This document shows positions 11,980-24,719 of a DNA stretch of 64,000 nucleotides, in pieces. Source of the stretch: Lingula anatina (lineage: Eukaryota > Brachiopoda > Lingulata > Lingulida > Lingulidae); contig NW_019775619.1 of assembly GCF_001039355.2 (NCBI RefSeq), positions 76,413 to 140,412 of the forward strand. Reading direction: 5' to 3'. Position 1 is the stretch's first letter. Every line of letters begins with the position of its first letter. Made by a program: the position numbers and the translations under genes. Below the pieces are notes generated by a model. It saw only the letters and a list, made by a program, of their open reading frames with translations. It did no database searches and was not told where the DNA came from.

Positions 11980-12225
11980 GCCCAGTTTCATCAACACTGG
12001 ATAGCGCTATCCTGTTGATAACACTTTCCTTAGGATAAAATTGTTATCCTCTAGACAGTTATCCTGAGGATAGCACCCTTTATTAACCACTGGGAAGCAA
12101 TATCAGATACAAAAATAAGTATCTAGTGTTTATTAAACATTACTTTACCCACAAGATAACAAAGTTATCTAATGGATAGTGTTATCCAGAGGAAGGCGCT
12201 ATCCAGTGTTGATGAAACTGGACCC
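11980..12225. mobile_element. Short TIR element (MITE), GCCCAGTTTCATCAA family, copy in A2
   Basis: Allelic copy of 2544-2789. The terminal motif GCCCAGTTTCATCAACACTG and its inverted partner (complement of ccagtgttgatgaaactgg) are intact and slightly closer to each other than in copy 1. Non-coding. Confidence 0.75.
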
Positions 12226-12681
12226 ACAGAAGTCTAAGAAATTCATACTCCAAGTGGTTTTTTTATACTGTAAAATCAAAGTCGACTTAACACTCGTGAG
12301 CGTACACACACACTCGCACACGCGCGCCAACACACATTTTCGATAAGACGAACAGGCATACAGTTCTAAAAATATCTCTGGTACCTCGTGATGCAGCGAT
12401 GATAAACAATTTCGAGTTGGATTTATATTTTAAATATACTTTATGATATAATAATGCACTATAATCACGACATAATTTACCCTGGGAGCTATTATGTATA
12501 ATTTACACTGCAGATTGAGTTCAAGTTGAAATTACGGATTCAGATCCGCCTCAGATTATTGCTGTATTTCACAGATTGTTTCTTGCGCTATAGTGCCTGT
12601 GAGCATGTTACTGTGTTCTCTCCAAAGAACGATAATTCGCGAAAAAGTATGTCTGTTTGTCCGTCTTGTCGTCTGTCTGAA

Positions 12682-12781
12682 TCTCTCTCTCATTCTCTCT
12701 CTCATTCTCTCTCTGTCTCTCTCTCATTCTCTCTCATTCTCTCTCTCTCTCTCTCATTCTCTCTCTCTCTCTTTCTCTCTT
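12682..12781 (+). repeat. (TC)n microsatellite
   Basis: Allelic to 3240-3354. Confidence 0.95.
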
Positions 12782-13987
12782 CCCATCGCCCCTTAACCTT
12801 TTAGTAGGAATGAAATGTGCGTGACCTTTTTCTAATCGCAACAGCTCTCAATTATATAAAAACGATATGTTAAAACGGTGTGAGCCGCATGCATAAGAAC
12901 CACGGTGAAATCTCTCCCGGGAAGAGGCGATAAAGAGAATGATTATAAATTGCTAACTTGGGTATTAATTGCAGACCGCCTTGTCTCGCTAGATTTTGAT
13001 CGATTGATTCAACTGACAACAGCGCATCACTGTTCTATCAGGTTGCCATAAAGTAGCGAGCAATCTGGAAGTCAGCTTCATGATTCGTTTCTTTATCCAT
13101 CTTCCAGTCGCTATTACGCCGGCGGGGAAGCAGCATCAGAAACCAGAGCAAATCGGCAGCGGAGTTCTCACTGCGATGACTTAGCCAGCGGCGGTTTCAG
13201 AGACAGGTCTCGCGCCGAAGGTGCCTATAATCTCGACGTGACACTTTGTATTACAAGCCATTAGGAATACGGCGAGGATTAACGACTTCGGGAAAAGCTA
13301 TTCTTGTCACAGTTGCAAGGACTTCAAGGTAACGTGGGAAGGAAAAGCTCTTAATATTTTTTTGATACAAAGTGAAATAGGCATAAATATTTTTGATTTA
13401 GCAGGATAAAATATACCATTAGTAAGTGTAAGGTCAGGTGTTCGTGTCGAACTAGGTGATCATTAATTAGATTTCCCATATAAAGTATCCAGGTGGTACT
13501 TAATGCAATGTTAGTACTGTATTAGTAGAATAACTTAACCAATGACATACCACGCTGAAAAATATACAGGCACATACATAAAACTTTAAAAGAGGAAAAA
13601 GTAATTATGAACGCTGGACGAAGTCCGAGTACATTAACATGAACATTTGAAGAGCTGGGGGCGTTATAGCGGTGTTTGGCTTTGAATAATTACCACAGCT
13701 GAACGATTGTTTGTGAAATATGACATTAAAACATTAAATGTATGGGAATAACAACAAAGCATGTGGCTACTTTACACGGTTCACTTTCATTGCCCGTTAT
13801 GAAGTGTAATCGATCGGCGTTGGGTATATGCTTTGATTCCCGAACGATAATCGAAGCTCTGTGATAAGTGATGTGATTGTGTCAATGAGTTAAAATCTTA
13901 GGAGTTGTAGTTGTTAAGAAGTCCGCGAGGTACTGGAACAGGACGTCACAATAATCCCGGCCCCCTTACAAGGAGACCCCCATGGCG

Positions 13988-13991
<4 letters not shown>

Positions 13992-14040
<49 letters not shown>

Positions 14041-14058
14041 CAGAGAGAGAGAGAGAGA
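13992..14058 (+). repeat. (CA)n(GA)n composite microsatellite
   Basis: Allelic to 4567-4648. Confidence 0.95.
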
Positions 14059-16869
14059 AACACACACTTTTGGTGTTTACCAAAGAACCAAAGCGTCGTT
14101 TAGATAAACATGTCTCTGGCCCCGTCATCAACGGCTGGACACTAACCGCAGGTGCCATCTAGCGAGCGAGACTGACACTACCATTGCAATTTAACTAATC
14201 GACCGCTTGTGATTTGATCAGAACCAGGCAGCGGTTGTTCGTCTTAAGTAAACGAGGTTTGCCCTCAGCGCGGACGCAGGGATCAATTATAATTACGTAT
14301 TGTGATTGAGCGGCTAATAACACCGTGCAGAGATTGCGGTTATAAAGCGAGATCATATGAATACAAAGCAGAGCAAAGAGAAGAGGCATTCTTCACGACG
14401 CTTTTATTACCGAGAGACGGAGAATACGGAAACAAGCTGTAGATACACTGAATAAAAGAAAACCATCTCGTTTTGACAGCGTGAAGAGATTAACCTCACA
14501 ATGCAATCACTGAAAGAATGGTTTAACTGTATATATATATATACCAACCAAGTGAACAGCCATCCTTTGCAGCGTTTTTTTTTTTTTTTATTACAGCAAT
14601 TTGCCCTCAGTTAAGACAGTTCACACCAGTTCATTAGAGGTCCGAGGTCCACAGGGACTAAATCCACCAGAGTGTGATTGGGCTGTGAGTGGCAACATCA
14701 CTAAAGTAATGTAGCGGTCACTAAGGCGTATACATATTGGAAAAAATCATTCCTGGTGCTTTTAGTTCTGCTGCGTAGTCGATGAAATAGACTGACGAGC
14801 GAGACAGAATAAACGGCTTTTCCCCGCGGCGTTGCAAATTAAATGGCAGTGTGTTTGCGCTAAAATTAAATAAACAAATGGAAAAGAGTATACTGTCGAC
14901 AGGAGAGAAAAGGAATTTTAGCAGCGATTTAGATCAAACGGCAAGGCTCTGTGGTTTGAGTAGGTTAAATAGACCCGTGGTAACGACGAGATAGATATTA
15001 TAGAGATATGACTATGTATTAAAGGGCATTTGCATCACCTTGCAGTTAGAGGGACACTGATAGATTTGGTCGACTAAAAAAAAATAAAGTGGCAACACGG
15101 GAGAGCATGTTTGACGTCGAGGTTGTCTGAAGAATTCGTCTCCATTGGCCTGAAGCGGCACTGAATTTACTAGTCTGCAGAACGCTGTAAAGAAGAGACA
15201 CCGCAAGTTGCAGCAATATTCCTCCACCACTGTGAGAAACATGGGGAAATACAGATATTGGAGTTAACAGAGACGCATCTAGGCGAAAAACATTTTTGAA
15301 GCCGACGGATTCTCCTTGGGGACTTCTTAAGTATAGATACGTAGATACGAATAGGCTAATGGCTCCGCGCACGACTTCATATTATAAAAAGAGCTCTCAT
15401 TTCGACTGAATACCCGATTGAATAATAAACATACACCTACCGATCTCATACGGGTTGGATTCATAACATGGGTGATGAACTCAGCGATTTTTTTGCATTT
15501 CTTATCTAATGGAATAATATATAAGAACTTTGAGTAAAAATTGTCAAAACTGACGCTTTGTGTATTCACAGTCGTTAGCTGCGTGACCACCGCGGCAGCG
15601 CACCATCATAACCCAAGAAGAGAACGCGACAGTAAAGGGAAAAAAAAACACGTAATTGATAAAATCCTCTGAAACCTTTCCAGATATGAACGCTGGTATC
15701 ATGTTCTGTTTGTCTGTGAAAACAGGTTAACAAAGGACGCGTATCACTGATGTCACTGGCCGGGTTATTACTGTGAATTTGATCTGTTGGCACCAGAGCG
15801 GTATACATGTACATATTGCCTGGCGGTGGCAAATTAAATGCAAGTTATTATTATAAATTAAGAGCTGCTAGAGACACGATGATCATATTTCCACAAAACT
15901 TCCGATATACATCAGGCTAGAAATAATCATGATTGTCGTGTCACGGAGTCAGGGGTTCAAGAAAATGTTCGTTCTTTGCGCAGTTAAGTGACTTAAACTG
16001 AAAAATTGACGTTACATATTTTTGTCTGTAAAAGCTTTGATTTTATGACTGAGAATTCTGTAAAGACCGACACGACATACTCTCACCATGAGGCAATGTA
16101 GCTATTGGCTCTAATTAGGTACTGGAAAAACGTCAAAGAGCGCGCTGAAGCTCTAATAACGCGCAGAAACGCTTCCGGTCTGTCTGTACGTCAAACACGA
16201 ACATCCTTTCGAGTCACGCACAGTGCTGCTGACCGCTCGCCTTGAGCAGATGACTAATGACTGTAAGTGATTCTGGAGGTGGGAATCGTTTCTCGGAAAA
16301 ATATTAAAAGTGCCTCTTGGGTTTCAGAATGCAGAATTCGAAGAGCGTTCTGAATACGCATATTATGGACATTGGTTGTTCAGCTGACACGCGAAGAACT
16401 GTGGTTTATACGGGTTCAGCTTGTCACAGTTAAATACAAAGAGCGGCGAATATCAGAAGACACGCTTCAAGCAGCGTTACCAAGAGACTTGTGGTAAATC
16501 ATATTTCGGATAACACATCGTTTTGACATTCTGCATTCCGTGTAAGAAAAAGAAGGTTGAAACGAATCGGACGGTTTCACTGAAAGAAAAACATCGTTCC
16601 AGTCACCTGCCTAGAGACTGTAAACAGAAACGCTGCAGGAACCAATCACCAGGTTTTCATTGGAGGCAATAATATCATATCACAGAGTTGCCAGGAAAAC
16701 TGATATAATCTCAGCTCGAAGCAACTGACTGGGTGGTACTGGGAGGCTCAGATTAAATTAGATTTATTGTTTCATTCTTGACAAATATAAAATCGGAGAA
16801 ACGCCAACCTGAAAATTTTAGAGGCGCAGCAGAGATAACGCAAAGAAGGGGGTCGTGTCGCAATACACT

Positions 16870-16882
16870 TGTTCAGGTAAGA
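16870..16882 (+). promoter_or_regulatory. Candidate splice donor of a 5' untranslated exon
   Basis: TTCAG|GTAAGA with the cut after 16876 is a near-consensus donor. The preceding several hundred bases are somewhat richer in GC than their surroundings. It could join to the acceptor at 24050 upstream of the intronless receptor frame, giving an intron of about 7.2 kb. This is inference only; no transcript evidence is available. Confidence 0.25.
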
Positions 16883-17008
16883 AAATAAAACCTTGAATTA
16901 CGAACATGCTTTCTTCCCGGATGACATTCTTAATTTGATTTTTTTTTTCTTAAATCCGACACCAGTGCACTGCAGAAGTATGGGGAAACAATCATAGTTT
17001 ATGACAGG

Positions 17009-17027
17009 TATATATATATATATATAT
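17009..17027 (+). repeat. (TA)n microsatellite
   Basis: Short dinucleotide tract. Confidence 0.9.
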
Positions 17028-19552
17028 CTGTAAGCTTTGAAAGTTCCCGCTGTGTTTATAAACGTTTCAAATTCCAATATTAAGTATACAAATTTACAAT
17101 GAAATTGAGATGCGGCTGTTGTACGTGGACTGAATCTTAGTGAAAATCCACGCTGTCCAACAATGTTCGTATCTTTGAAAGATGGTAACTGGTACCCCGG
17201 TATGTTCGTAGCTCGTCACTCCTGTGTATAGCAGCAAGATAACGCTGCCATGTTTGGCAGATGTTAGGTCTCCAGTGAGCGTAGAAGTTGTAGGTTCAGC
17301 GAGGTGTGACAATAATGCAGAGGTTATATTTAGGCCCAGTTAGCAGCAAGTTGTTACAGATCGCGTTCGCTAAATCTACACCCGAGGTGCACATGTACAG
17401 TTTTACAAATTCGGAGAGCCCCACCATAGCGCCAATCGCCTGCTAACAATGACTTTGCCAGCTGTTTTCTTCCGCACGACAAATATTTCATTTTCTACAC
17501 AAAACGGTCGGTTCTCTGGTATTTATTTCCACTTTGTCTGTGGATAAATCGAAACCGGAATGGATAGATTGTCACACGTTACAGGGTAATTCTTTGTGGT
17601 AAGTTAAAGTGCATGATTTGGTGAGATACCAGCGCAAATAAAGTATATTTTGTATATCTCTCCTAGTTCGGACAAATATGGAGCTGACACATTTGATTGA
17701 GTAACGCGAAGATTCGGGTAATGTAATGTTCATGTTATTTTCATTAACACCAAAAGAAGAAATCTGTTTGGCAAAATTATTCGAGGAAAAACAATTATTG
17801 GAGTTATAAGATTAGTCGCCTTCGTTGCAGAGTATCGTAGGAATAATGTCTGTGTTTGCGACATGTTTGTATGATCGCTGCGATGCATGACTGGGTGGTT
17901 TAACGCTTTTTCGATTATCTTTCACCACTCGAACATAATTTAGTGCCTTAAATCATTTCCAAGCTTTGAAACTCGCCAGTCACAGCCACTGTTTAAGCGA
18001 TGTTTTCTAGTTTGTTCTCAAAGGACTGTTCTCTCTCTGACAGCTTCTGACATCGGCTCGTGGTAGTACATATGTCGCAGACTAATACGATAAATGCGTG
18101 ATTTCGCACTATACCAGCAACAATAGTACTGTGAATCTGGATGACAGTAAAGTTCCATGCGACGTCAGCTCGGTCGTAGACCAAGTTTGCAATCTAACGC
18201 TGGCCGGTTCTTCATGTTCCAACCTTCATGTATTCTACCCTCCACCAGGGATCTTCTCAAGATGTAATACAATTGTTTTAAAATCTTTTACAATTATGCA
18301 CCATTTAAAAAGACCACTGGTAAGAAATACATGTTTTCTGTCTCTGTCACTAAGCACATGCAGGGTTTTGGCAGTAATGCTATCATACATCTGTCTGATC
18401 AGGGTTCAACTGTGCGGCGTATTTTTTAAAAACAATTGTTTATCGGTAAATACACATATTTCGCAATTACTGGTGCACGTATATGATTCCATTTTGTTGC
18501 ATGATGAAACTTGTAATTTTGATATACTTTTTTTAAATTTTTAATTAATCAACCGTGTCAAGCGGGTTGTTACGTGGTTTTATCTACATTCCAATATGAC
18601 ACTTAGAGCAAAACTGGCGCTAGTCAAATTCCAAAGTTAAATTAGTTTGTTCATTTTTAGAATCGATATATGCAACACCTCTTGAACGTTTAAATACGTA
18701 TCAAAGGGGAAAAGAGCAACAGAAGAATGTATTCACCTTAATAGTTCAGATATAATTAGTAGCAATGATGGATGAAGTGTTGAACTTTACCACTTAATTT
18801 TATCCATGAAAAGAAGATATAACATGCATTTGACAAAGTTAAATATGACGGTCAGATAAGTAAGGATAAAAAAAGAAAAAAAATGTAATATTTAATTTGT
18901 TCTGGTGCAGAACGTTCATAATAATGTTTGCATAGCTTATTGTAAACATCGTGAAGGCTTCGACATAATACCACTTGTTTATAATGGACTTGAGTGGAAA
19001 TGACCACATTTAATGCGATTAATGTTGAGATAGCGAGCGTTAAATGATATACTGCTGGTCAAAATCACCATGTTAGACTGTTATTAAATAATGCAGAAAC
19101 TCTTATGCAGCAGCTTTTGCTAAATACATAATAACTTAGGTCAAGTCTGTTCCATCAAAAACACGATCTCGCTTAGAACATGTACTTCTTAGAGACGGCG
19201 CATAAGACATCGAGTTCGTTAACAGGGCTGAGAGGAGGGAAGCAATTTTGAACTTTGGAACACGTTAATCTGTCATGTTACTGAACCCTAACTGTCTGTA
19301 CATGTGTTATTCATGACTGATGTTTCGTTTGACTGTGTTTTAGGCGCCGTGTCGTAGGTGTCATACTGGTTGGAGAGGCGCATTGACAAATGCTATCGGA
19401 TAATTACACTATCAATCATAATAACACGCTATAACAGTATCTCACGCAGATCTAGTCATACAAACTCTACATTAATAACAATGATATGTGGCAATGTTTT
19501 TTTTTCAAGAGGAAAACAGCACAGTTTAAATGCATCCCAAGAAAAAGAAAAT

Positions 19553-19557
<5 letters not shown>

Positions 19558-19622
<65 letters not shown>
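19558..19622 (+). repeat. (AT)n microsatellite
   Basis: About 65 bp of pure AT alternation, able to extrude as a cruciform. The Tyr-Ile repeat frame across it is an artefact. Confidence 0.95.
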
Positions 19623-19624
<2 letters not shown>

Positions 19625-20108
19625 GTAGCTACGGACTGTTATTATACTGTGTTTTAACATAAACTAATAATAATATTAACATTAAATAATAATTTTAACA
19701 TTATTTAAATACAATGTAATAAAGTGTCAGCAAGAGAAGATGTAGAAGTTCTCGAACAGTTATAGGTGTTAATTAGAAGCCCTATTCATTTGAATTATTC
19801 AGAGGTATCTATAATAGTGCGCGTGACTTTGAAACACGGTTTCATCAATTTCATGTCAAACCGTGTGTTCGAATCAAAGTTAAATGCTATAATATTTCAT
19901 TCCTAATGAAATTATCGGTCTACGGAGATCGACCCAACTCCGCATGGACTCTCGCTGAATGCAGTCAGACTAAAAAGCCTCCTCTTGTCTCCAACATACA
20001 CATAGCAGCATCAGTTTTTTAGTATTGTACTCAACACCAGGAGATGAGCCGAGTCACCGATCTGCCTACGCAAGTTATTCAGTGGATTGTTTTTCTACTG
20101 TTTCCTTG

Positions 20109-20109
<1 letters not shown>

Positions 20110-20164
<55 letters not shown>
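20110..20164 (+). repeat. (ATT)n microsatellite
   Basis: About 18 trinucleotide units, uninterrupted. Confidence 0.95.
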
Positions 20165-20166
<2 letters not shown>

Positions 20167-20261
20167 GCCCCTGAATCAATGACCTAATGCGATCCAGTAA
20201 CATCTGAACGTATACTAGTGCTCCTAGTAAGGATTCGGGTTTAAGAATTAGAAGGGGTGGA

Positions 20262-20335
20262 TGGCAAGGGATGGCACAGCTAAAATCACCACTTCTCTAG
20301 GCATTTGTTCAAATGGCAGTTCAAATCTCGGGAGA
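20262..20335 (+). mobile_element. Possible degenerate tRNA-derived SINE head
   Basis: An A-box-like GGATGGCACAGCT is followed about 50 bases later by a B-box-like AGTTCAAATCTC, the usual internal RNA polymerase III promoter layout. No clean cloverleaf, tail or target duplication is visible. It may be chance. Confidence 0.25.
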
Positions 20336-22586
20336 CCAGTAGCAAAGCCCAATGGTCGGCGTGCGAGATATGATTCAACGAATCACTCGTGCGTTTGTTC
20401 CACCAACACCAGAATGCAACAGAAATCAGGTTAATTTGATCTATAGCGTTTGGTTTTACTGAACCTCGGTGTTAAATTGCTGACAGTGATTGTCTAGACA
20501 CGTGTGGGAAAAGGGGGTGTTTTCAGCGTTTGCAACAACTTAAGCGTCATCGTGGGAATAGCCTCTATCATATGTGTCTGTTTTGAGCGCAGATTGATTC
20601 TGTGACTGCAGGCATTTTGGCGGTGTACTTTAAAGGGGATATATACTTTATGACGACGTGGCGAAAAGCTTGTTTGCACGAGGTCAGTGTACCATTCCAT
20701 TGCTTTGAAATAACGTACTACAGATTTGGTGAATCGGTCGTTTTGTTTAAAAAAAGACACAAATGCCCCTCCCCCCCCTCCACCTGCACAAATGGACTGG
20801 TTGCTTTCTGGATGACGTCATAACAGGACGGTCTACGTGTGTACATATGATACGTTATGGCACATCTGGAACAAATCTAATGGACCTGATTTTTGGCAAA
20901 ATGTTACTTAATTTTAATTCATATGAATGCTGCGTAAGTGGCATTTTCGCATAACAAATACATATCCCAGTTCAAAGTATCTGCGAAGTACTTTGATACG
21001 TGAATCAGCTATGAAATTACGAGTGTATCTTCTATTATCACTTCTTATCAATCAGACTGCATAATGATGCATCTGAGATTCTGCTCCATACGGTTGCCGT
21101 GTTAGTTTTCTTTTCCTGTTCGTCGGTCGTTGACATTGTAAGTTGAATCATCGACAGTTGGATTACACAGTCTTACAAAATTTATTGAATTTAAGTCACG
21201 CTGTCTGTGAAATATCTGATGCACAGTGAGTCAGTTTTGTTAGAAACAGTGGGCATGCTTTCTACGCCTGTTCACTGTGCGTCATTGACGTCATCACAGT
21301 GTAACAATAAATCCCAGAATTTCTGCGTATCGGATGCGCCTTAGGGAAGATATATCTTTAAATCGCACCATTGATTAGATTACGAACTGTTTAGTGTTGA
21401 TTGTAAAGACGTTCAAGTCTCATTTCAATCGCTAAGTTTAGGTAGGCTTAACTTAAATCGTAGTGACGGCGTTAATTTAAAACCTGAAACATTTTATGAG
21501 TTCACCTTTAATGCTATGTCTCTGAGGAGACGGTATAATGGATTTTACGAATGGGTTAAGTCTTCTGTGCAGTTTAGTGTATAATTAAAAATGAGGGCCC
21601 AATGCTTGACCTCAATTATTAAACCATCTAAACGATCTTCTTTTGGTCAAAAATACAGGAATAATAAACCACTAAACCAAAACTCTTGTTGGTGTGGAGC
21701 AAAGACCACTCTGCCATTTGTGCCAATTAAGACGACATCTAAAGACTCCCAGCACGTCTTGTAGACACCTTAAAGACCGAAAAACAGTTGTCCACTGGCT
21801 TGACGTCATCAGAACGTATCGAATATCGGCGACGTGGGTGTTTTAAAAACTTCACCCAAACGTTAGCCTTACACTTCCCGAACACAATACTGACATTTTA
21901 TTGTCAACCGTGGATCTAACTTTAAGATACAGATTTTAATAATACTGCGGAGGTACATATGAAACCAACGTTTTTCATGCATCTTAATGGCGAATTTTTA
22001 AACGTTTGACGATCTTGAGCACTGTGCCTGGTGACATGCTAAGCTACCGAATTGCGTTGTGAAGAGAACAATTTCAAACACATTCTTACTTCAAGGCGTT
22101 CTCCAGGCGTCTTTTAGTGCCAGGATTTTGTAAAACATTTTAGAGACGTATTCGTGACCAGTAACTGACATGTCTTTTTTTGTTTAAGCGCAAAGGCAAC
22201 ATTGCATCAAATTGATATGTATTGGATCAAATTAATTTCTTTAGGACTGAACGTGTGAACTAATTTTTGGGTTAAAATTATTTCGTGGAAACAATATTCT
22301 CAAAGATGACATGCGTGCTTTCAACCTATTTGTGGAAGTCGACCATTATAGCGGTGTCACGAGTCTCTGGTTGATTGGTTCTGGAGTATCCTGGGCACCC
22401 ACTGGCTTAATTGCAATCACTATATTCGGACCTCAACACGAGTGATTAACATCGATCCATAAATGACCGTAAATATTGCAACTGGTAATTTGTATCGATT
22501 CTAGCACATTTGGAGTATGGGGATAAAACATTTACTCTTTGGTTAAAAGGTTTGAAATGCACAATGCGATGGGAGAGATTGTGGAG

Positions 22587-22589
<3 letters not shown>

Positions 22590-22619
<30 letters not shown>
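22590..22619 (+). repeat. (GA)n microsatellite
   Basis: About 15 dinucleotide units. Confidence 0.95.
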
Positions 22620-22622
<3 letters not shown>

Positions 22623-24040
22623 TTCAGGCACTAGTTTTGGGATTAAAAGTTGGATTAAAGGTCGAGATTCGAGATAAAAGAAATAGGGAACAGATATTTT
22701 ATCCTATTCGTAAAAAAAGCATTACATTTTACTTGTTTAGCAGACTCCATATTCCACGCCCTGATAACTAGATTAATGGCTTATATCAATCATATCTTGC
22801 AGAATATATTTTATTCGATATTAGCTGAAAGATACGTACACGTGTATATAGCCATTGCGTATCTTTGAATATTCTCGGAAGTTGCACCAATTGTCCGGCC
22901 CTAAAGTGCTCGAGGCATTGGAATTCACTACTAATCTACCACTTGACAGCAGGAAAAGTGCAGCAGCGAATGCAATTAAGATAATTTCATCATTATATTG
23001 TTGCCTGATTGAATAAACTTGTTTTCGTTGCCCGTTTATTGATAGCTTTAAAAAGCCAGCTAAATTAACAAACGGTCGACAGTGTGCCGTCCAGATACAT
23101 AGTAAATAACTCCACCAAATTGTTCTCGGAATTAGATTGAAATGAGTCAAAAGCGCTGTGTGAATTAAGAATTAATGCATTGAGTGGATCACTGGTACAT
23201 ATTTGATGCTCTTTTCACCAGTGGTGCTCTGTAATCCGATTTTTGAAATATATTAGGACGCATTCTTAGTAAAACTAGCGTTCTGCTGTTTCCAACTCAA
23301 CTCCGTGGGGACTCTAGCTGAATACAACTAGTTTAAACTTGTGTGAAAGATGTCAGGGTTATGCCTTGTTTTAGGATTTTTAGTTTTCATGTTTCGATTG
23401 TTTTTTTGTTTTTTTTTCATATGATTAAATGCGATGAGAAATTGGATGCAAGCTTCGTTTTCAAGTTTTCGGTCAGTACAACTGACAGAAATTTATACAA
23501 GAAGGTTGGAGACAACAGGAGGCGTTTCAATTAGACCAATATTAAATTTAAATTTCCTTTTCTTAGTCAAAGAGCGGAATAACATAAAAAATATCCGCAA
23601 ACAAATGTGTTCTATGTGTACAAGTATATATAATAAACATCTAATATTTTCTCCACGTAAATGGCCATCCTCAGCGTCTACTTTATGAACAGAATTTTTG
23701 TGGCTACGACACCTGTATTGTAGCTTGTCTATATCTGTTGTCTGGATTACACAATGGAGTTGCCAGCAATAATGTGTAATAATCACATCTGTGAGCAAAT
23801 AATAATGTCAAAGAAATTAGCCTAGGGTTTTGGTAAAAGATTGAAAAAAATGAGGGAAGTGGCTCGTGATTTGTAGTAGATTTAATCCAAAATTCCACCA
23901 CGGAATGTTGAAGACTTCTTCATTTGATTACCTCTCCCGGTGGGTTAAAATGACGTCTTTTATGCATAAACTCATTCGTCAACCTTTGCAGGTTCATTAT
24001 TATTTTACAACATAGCAACGTGTGTAACGAGATTATGTGT

Positions 24041-24719
24041 CTATTTCCAGGTATGCAACCGCTGACTTCCTAACAGTAGTACGAGGGCACAGTCTTCTTC
24101 ACGGAGTGGAAAGAAAAAAACTTCCAGGACCATGTAATATCCAGAGTCTCGTTTGGATGTTATGTGGTTTTCACGCAACTAGATTCAACGTGACTGCAAG
24201 ACACCAACTCGAGGCTGAAGTCTGGATGCTGGAAAAGTCATCTGACAGTGGAATAGTTGTGCGTCGGATAAAGAGGGTGTATGAAGTTGGATGCCATTTT
24301 CAACGAAAAATATGGCTTCAGTGCTCGGGTTGACGTGACTTCTGGACCTGATTTTCTGTGGACACATCGTAACCCTTGCAAAGACTGACCTTGTGGCTGT
24401 ATTGATCGCTTAGATCATTACACACATTTAAATCATGAAAAAAGTTTTGAGTGGATATTAATCTTAAAAGTAGATATAAAGCAGAAGAACGGAAACCTCA
24501 AGTTGCAGTCATACTCCACTGTTTCTAAGAGTCTAGGGTGGGTCGACGGGACATTTGAAAATGTCGGCAGAAAAGAGAACACTGAACTTCATAATTTAAC
24601 TCAACTATTGCGTTACCTCAGCGCAGAGAATAGCATCACTTCATTGAGAAGCAACACATCCCTCAGAGATGAGAGGATTGTTTTAAGTATTTGTTTCACC
24701 CCTGAAAGAATACCTCACT
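24041..24719 (+). promoter_or_regulatory. Candidate 5' leader of the GPCR, with splice acceptor
   Basis: CTATTTCCAG ending at 24050 is a plausible acceptor. If used, the leader from 24051 to the receptor start is about 669 bases. It contains upstream ATGs at 24053 (6 codons), 24132 (1 codon) and 24157 (58 codons, ending at 24333), which would tend to limit translation of the main frame. An in-frame TAA at 24684-24686 shows that the receptor frame cannot extend further upstream. Whether this stretch is transcribed is not known. Confidence 0.35.

Larger units (their letters stand above)
10593..14960. repeat. Duplicated block A, copy 2 (probable allele)
   Basis: Counterpart of 1-5538. This copy is physically continuous with the upstream 72-bp repeat and with the downstream receptor region. 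It is about 1.17 kb shorter, mostly because the minisatellite is reduced to two monomers and the T-rich tract is short. It ends at about 14960, exactly where copy 1 meets an N. Confidence 0.85.
14961..24050. other. Single-copy non-coding region upstream of the GPCR
   Basis: About 9 kb without a convincing coding exon. It holds a (TA)n tract at 17009-17027, a 65-bp (AT)n tract at 19558-19622, (ATT)n at 20110-20164, (GA)n at 22590-22619, a tRNA-like relic near 20262-20335 and a possible 5' untranslated exon ending at 16876. The 148-codon frame at 18098-18544 has no family motif and is probably chance. Confidence 0.6.

Noticed and set aside
18098-18544. 148-codon frame
   Set aside because: No recognisable domain, no splice or start context, ordinary AT-rich composition.
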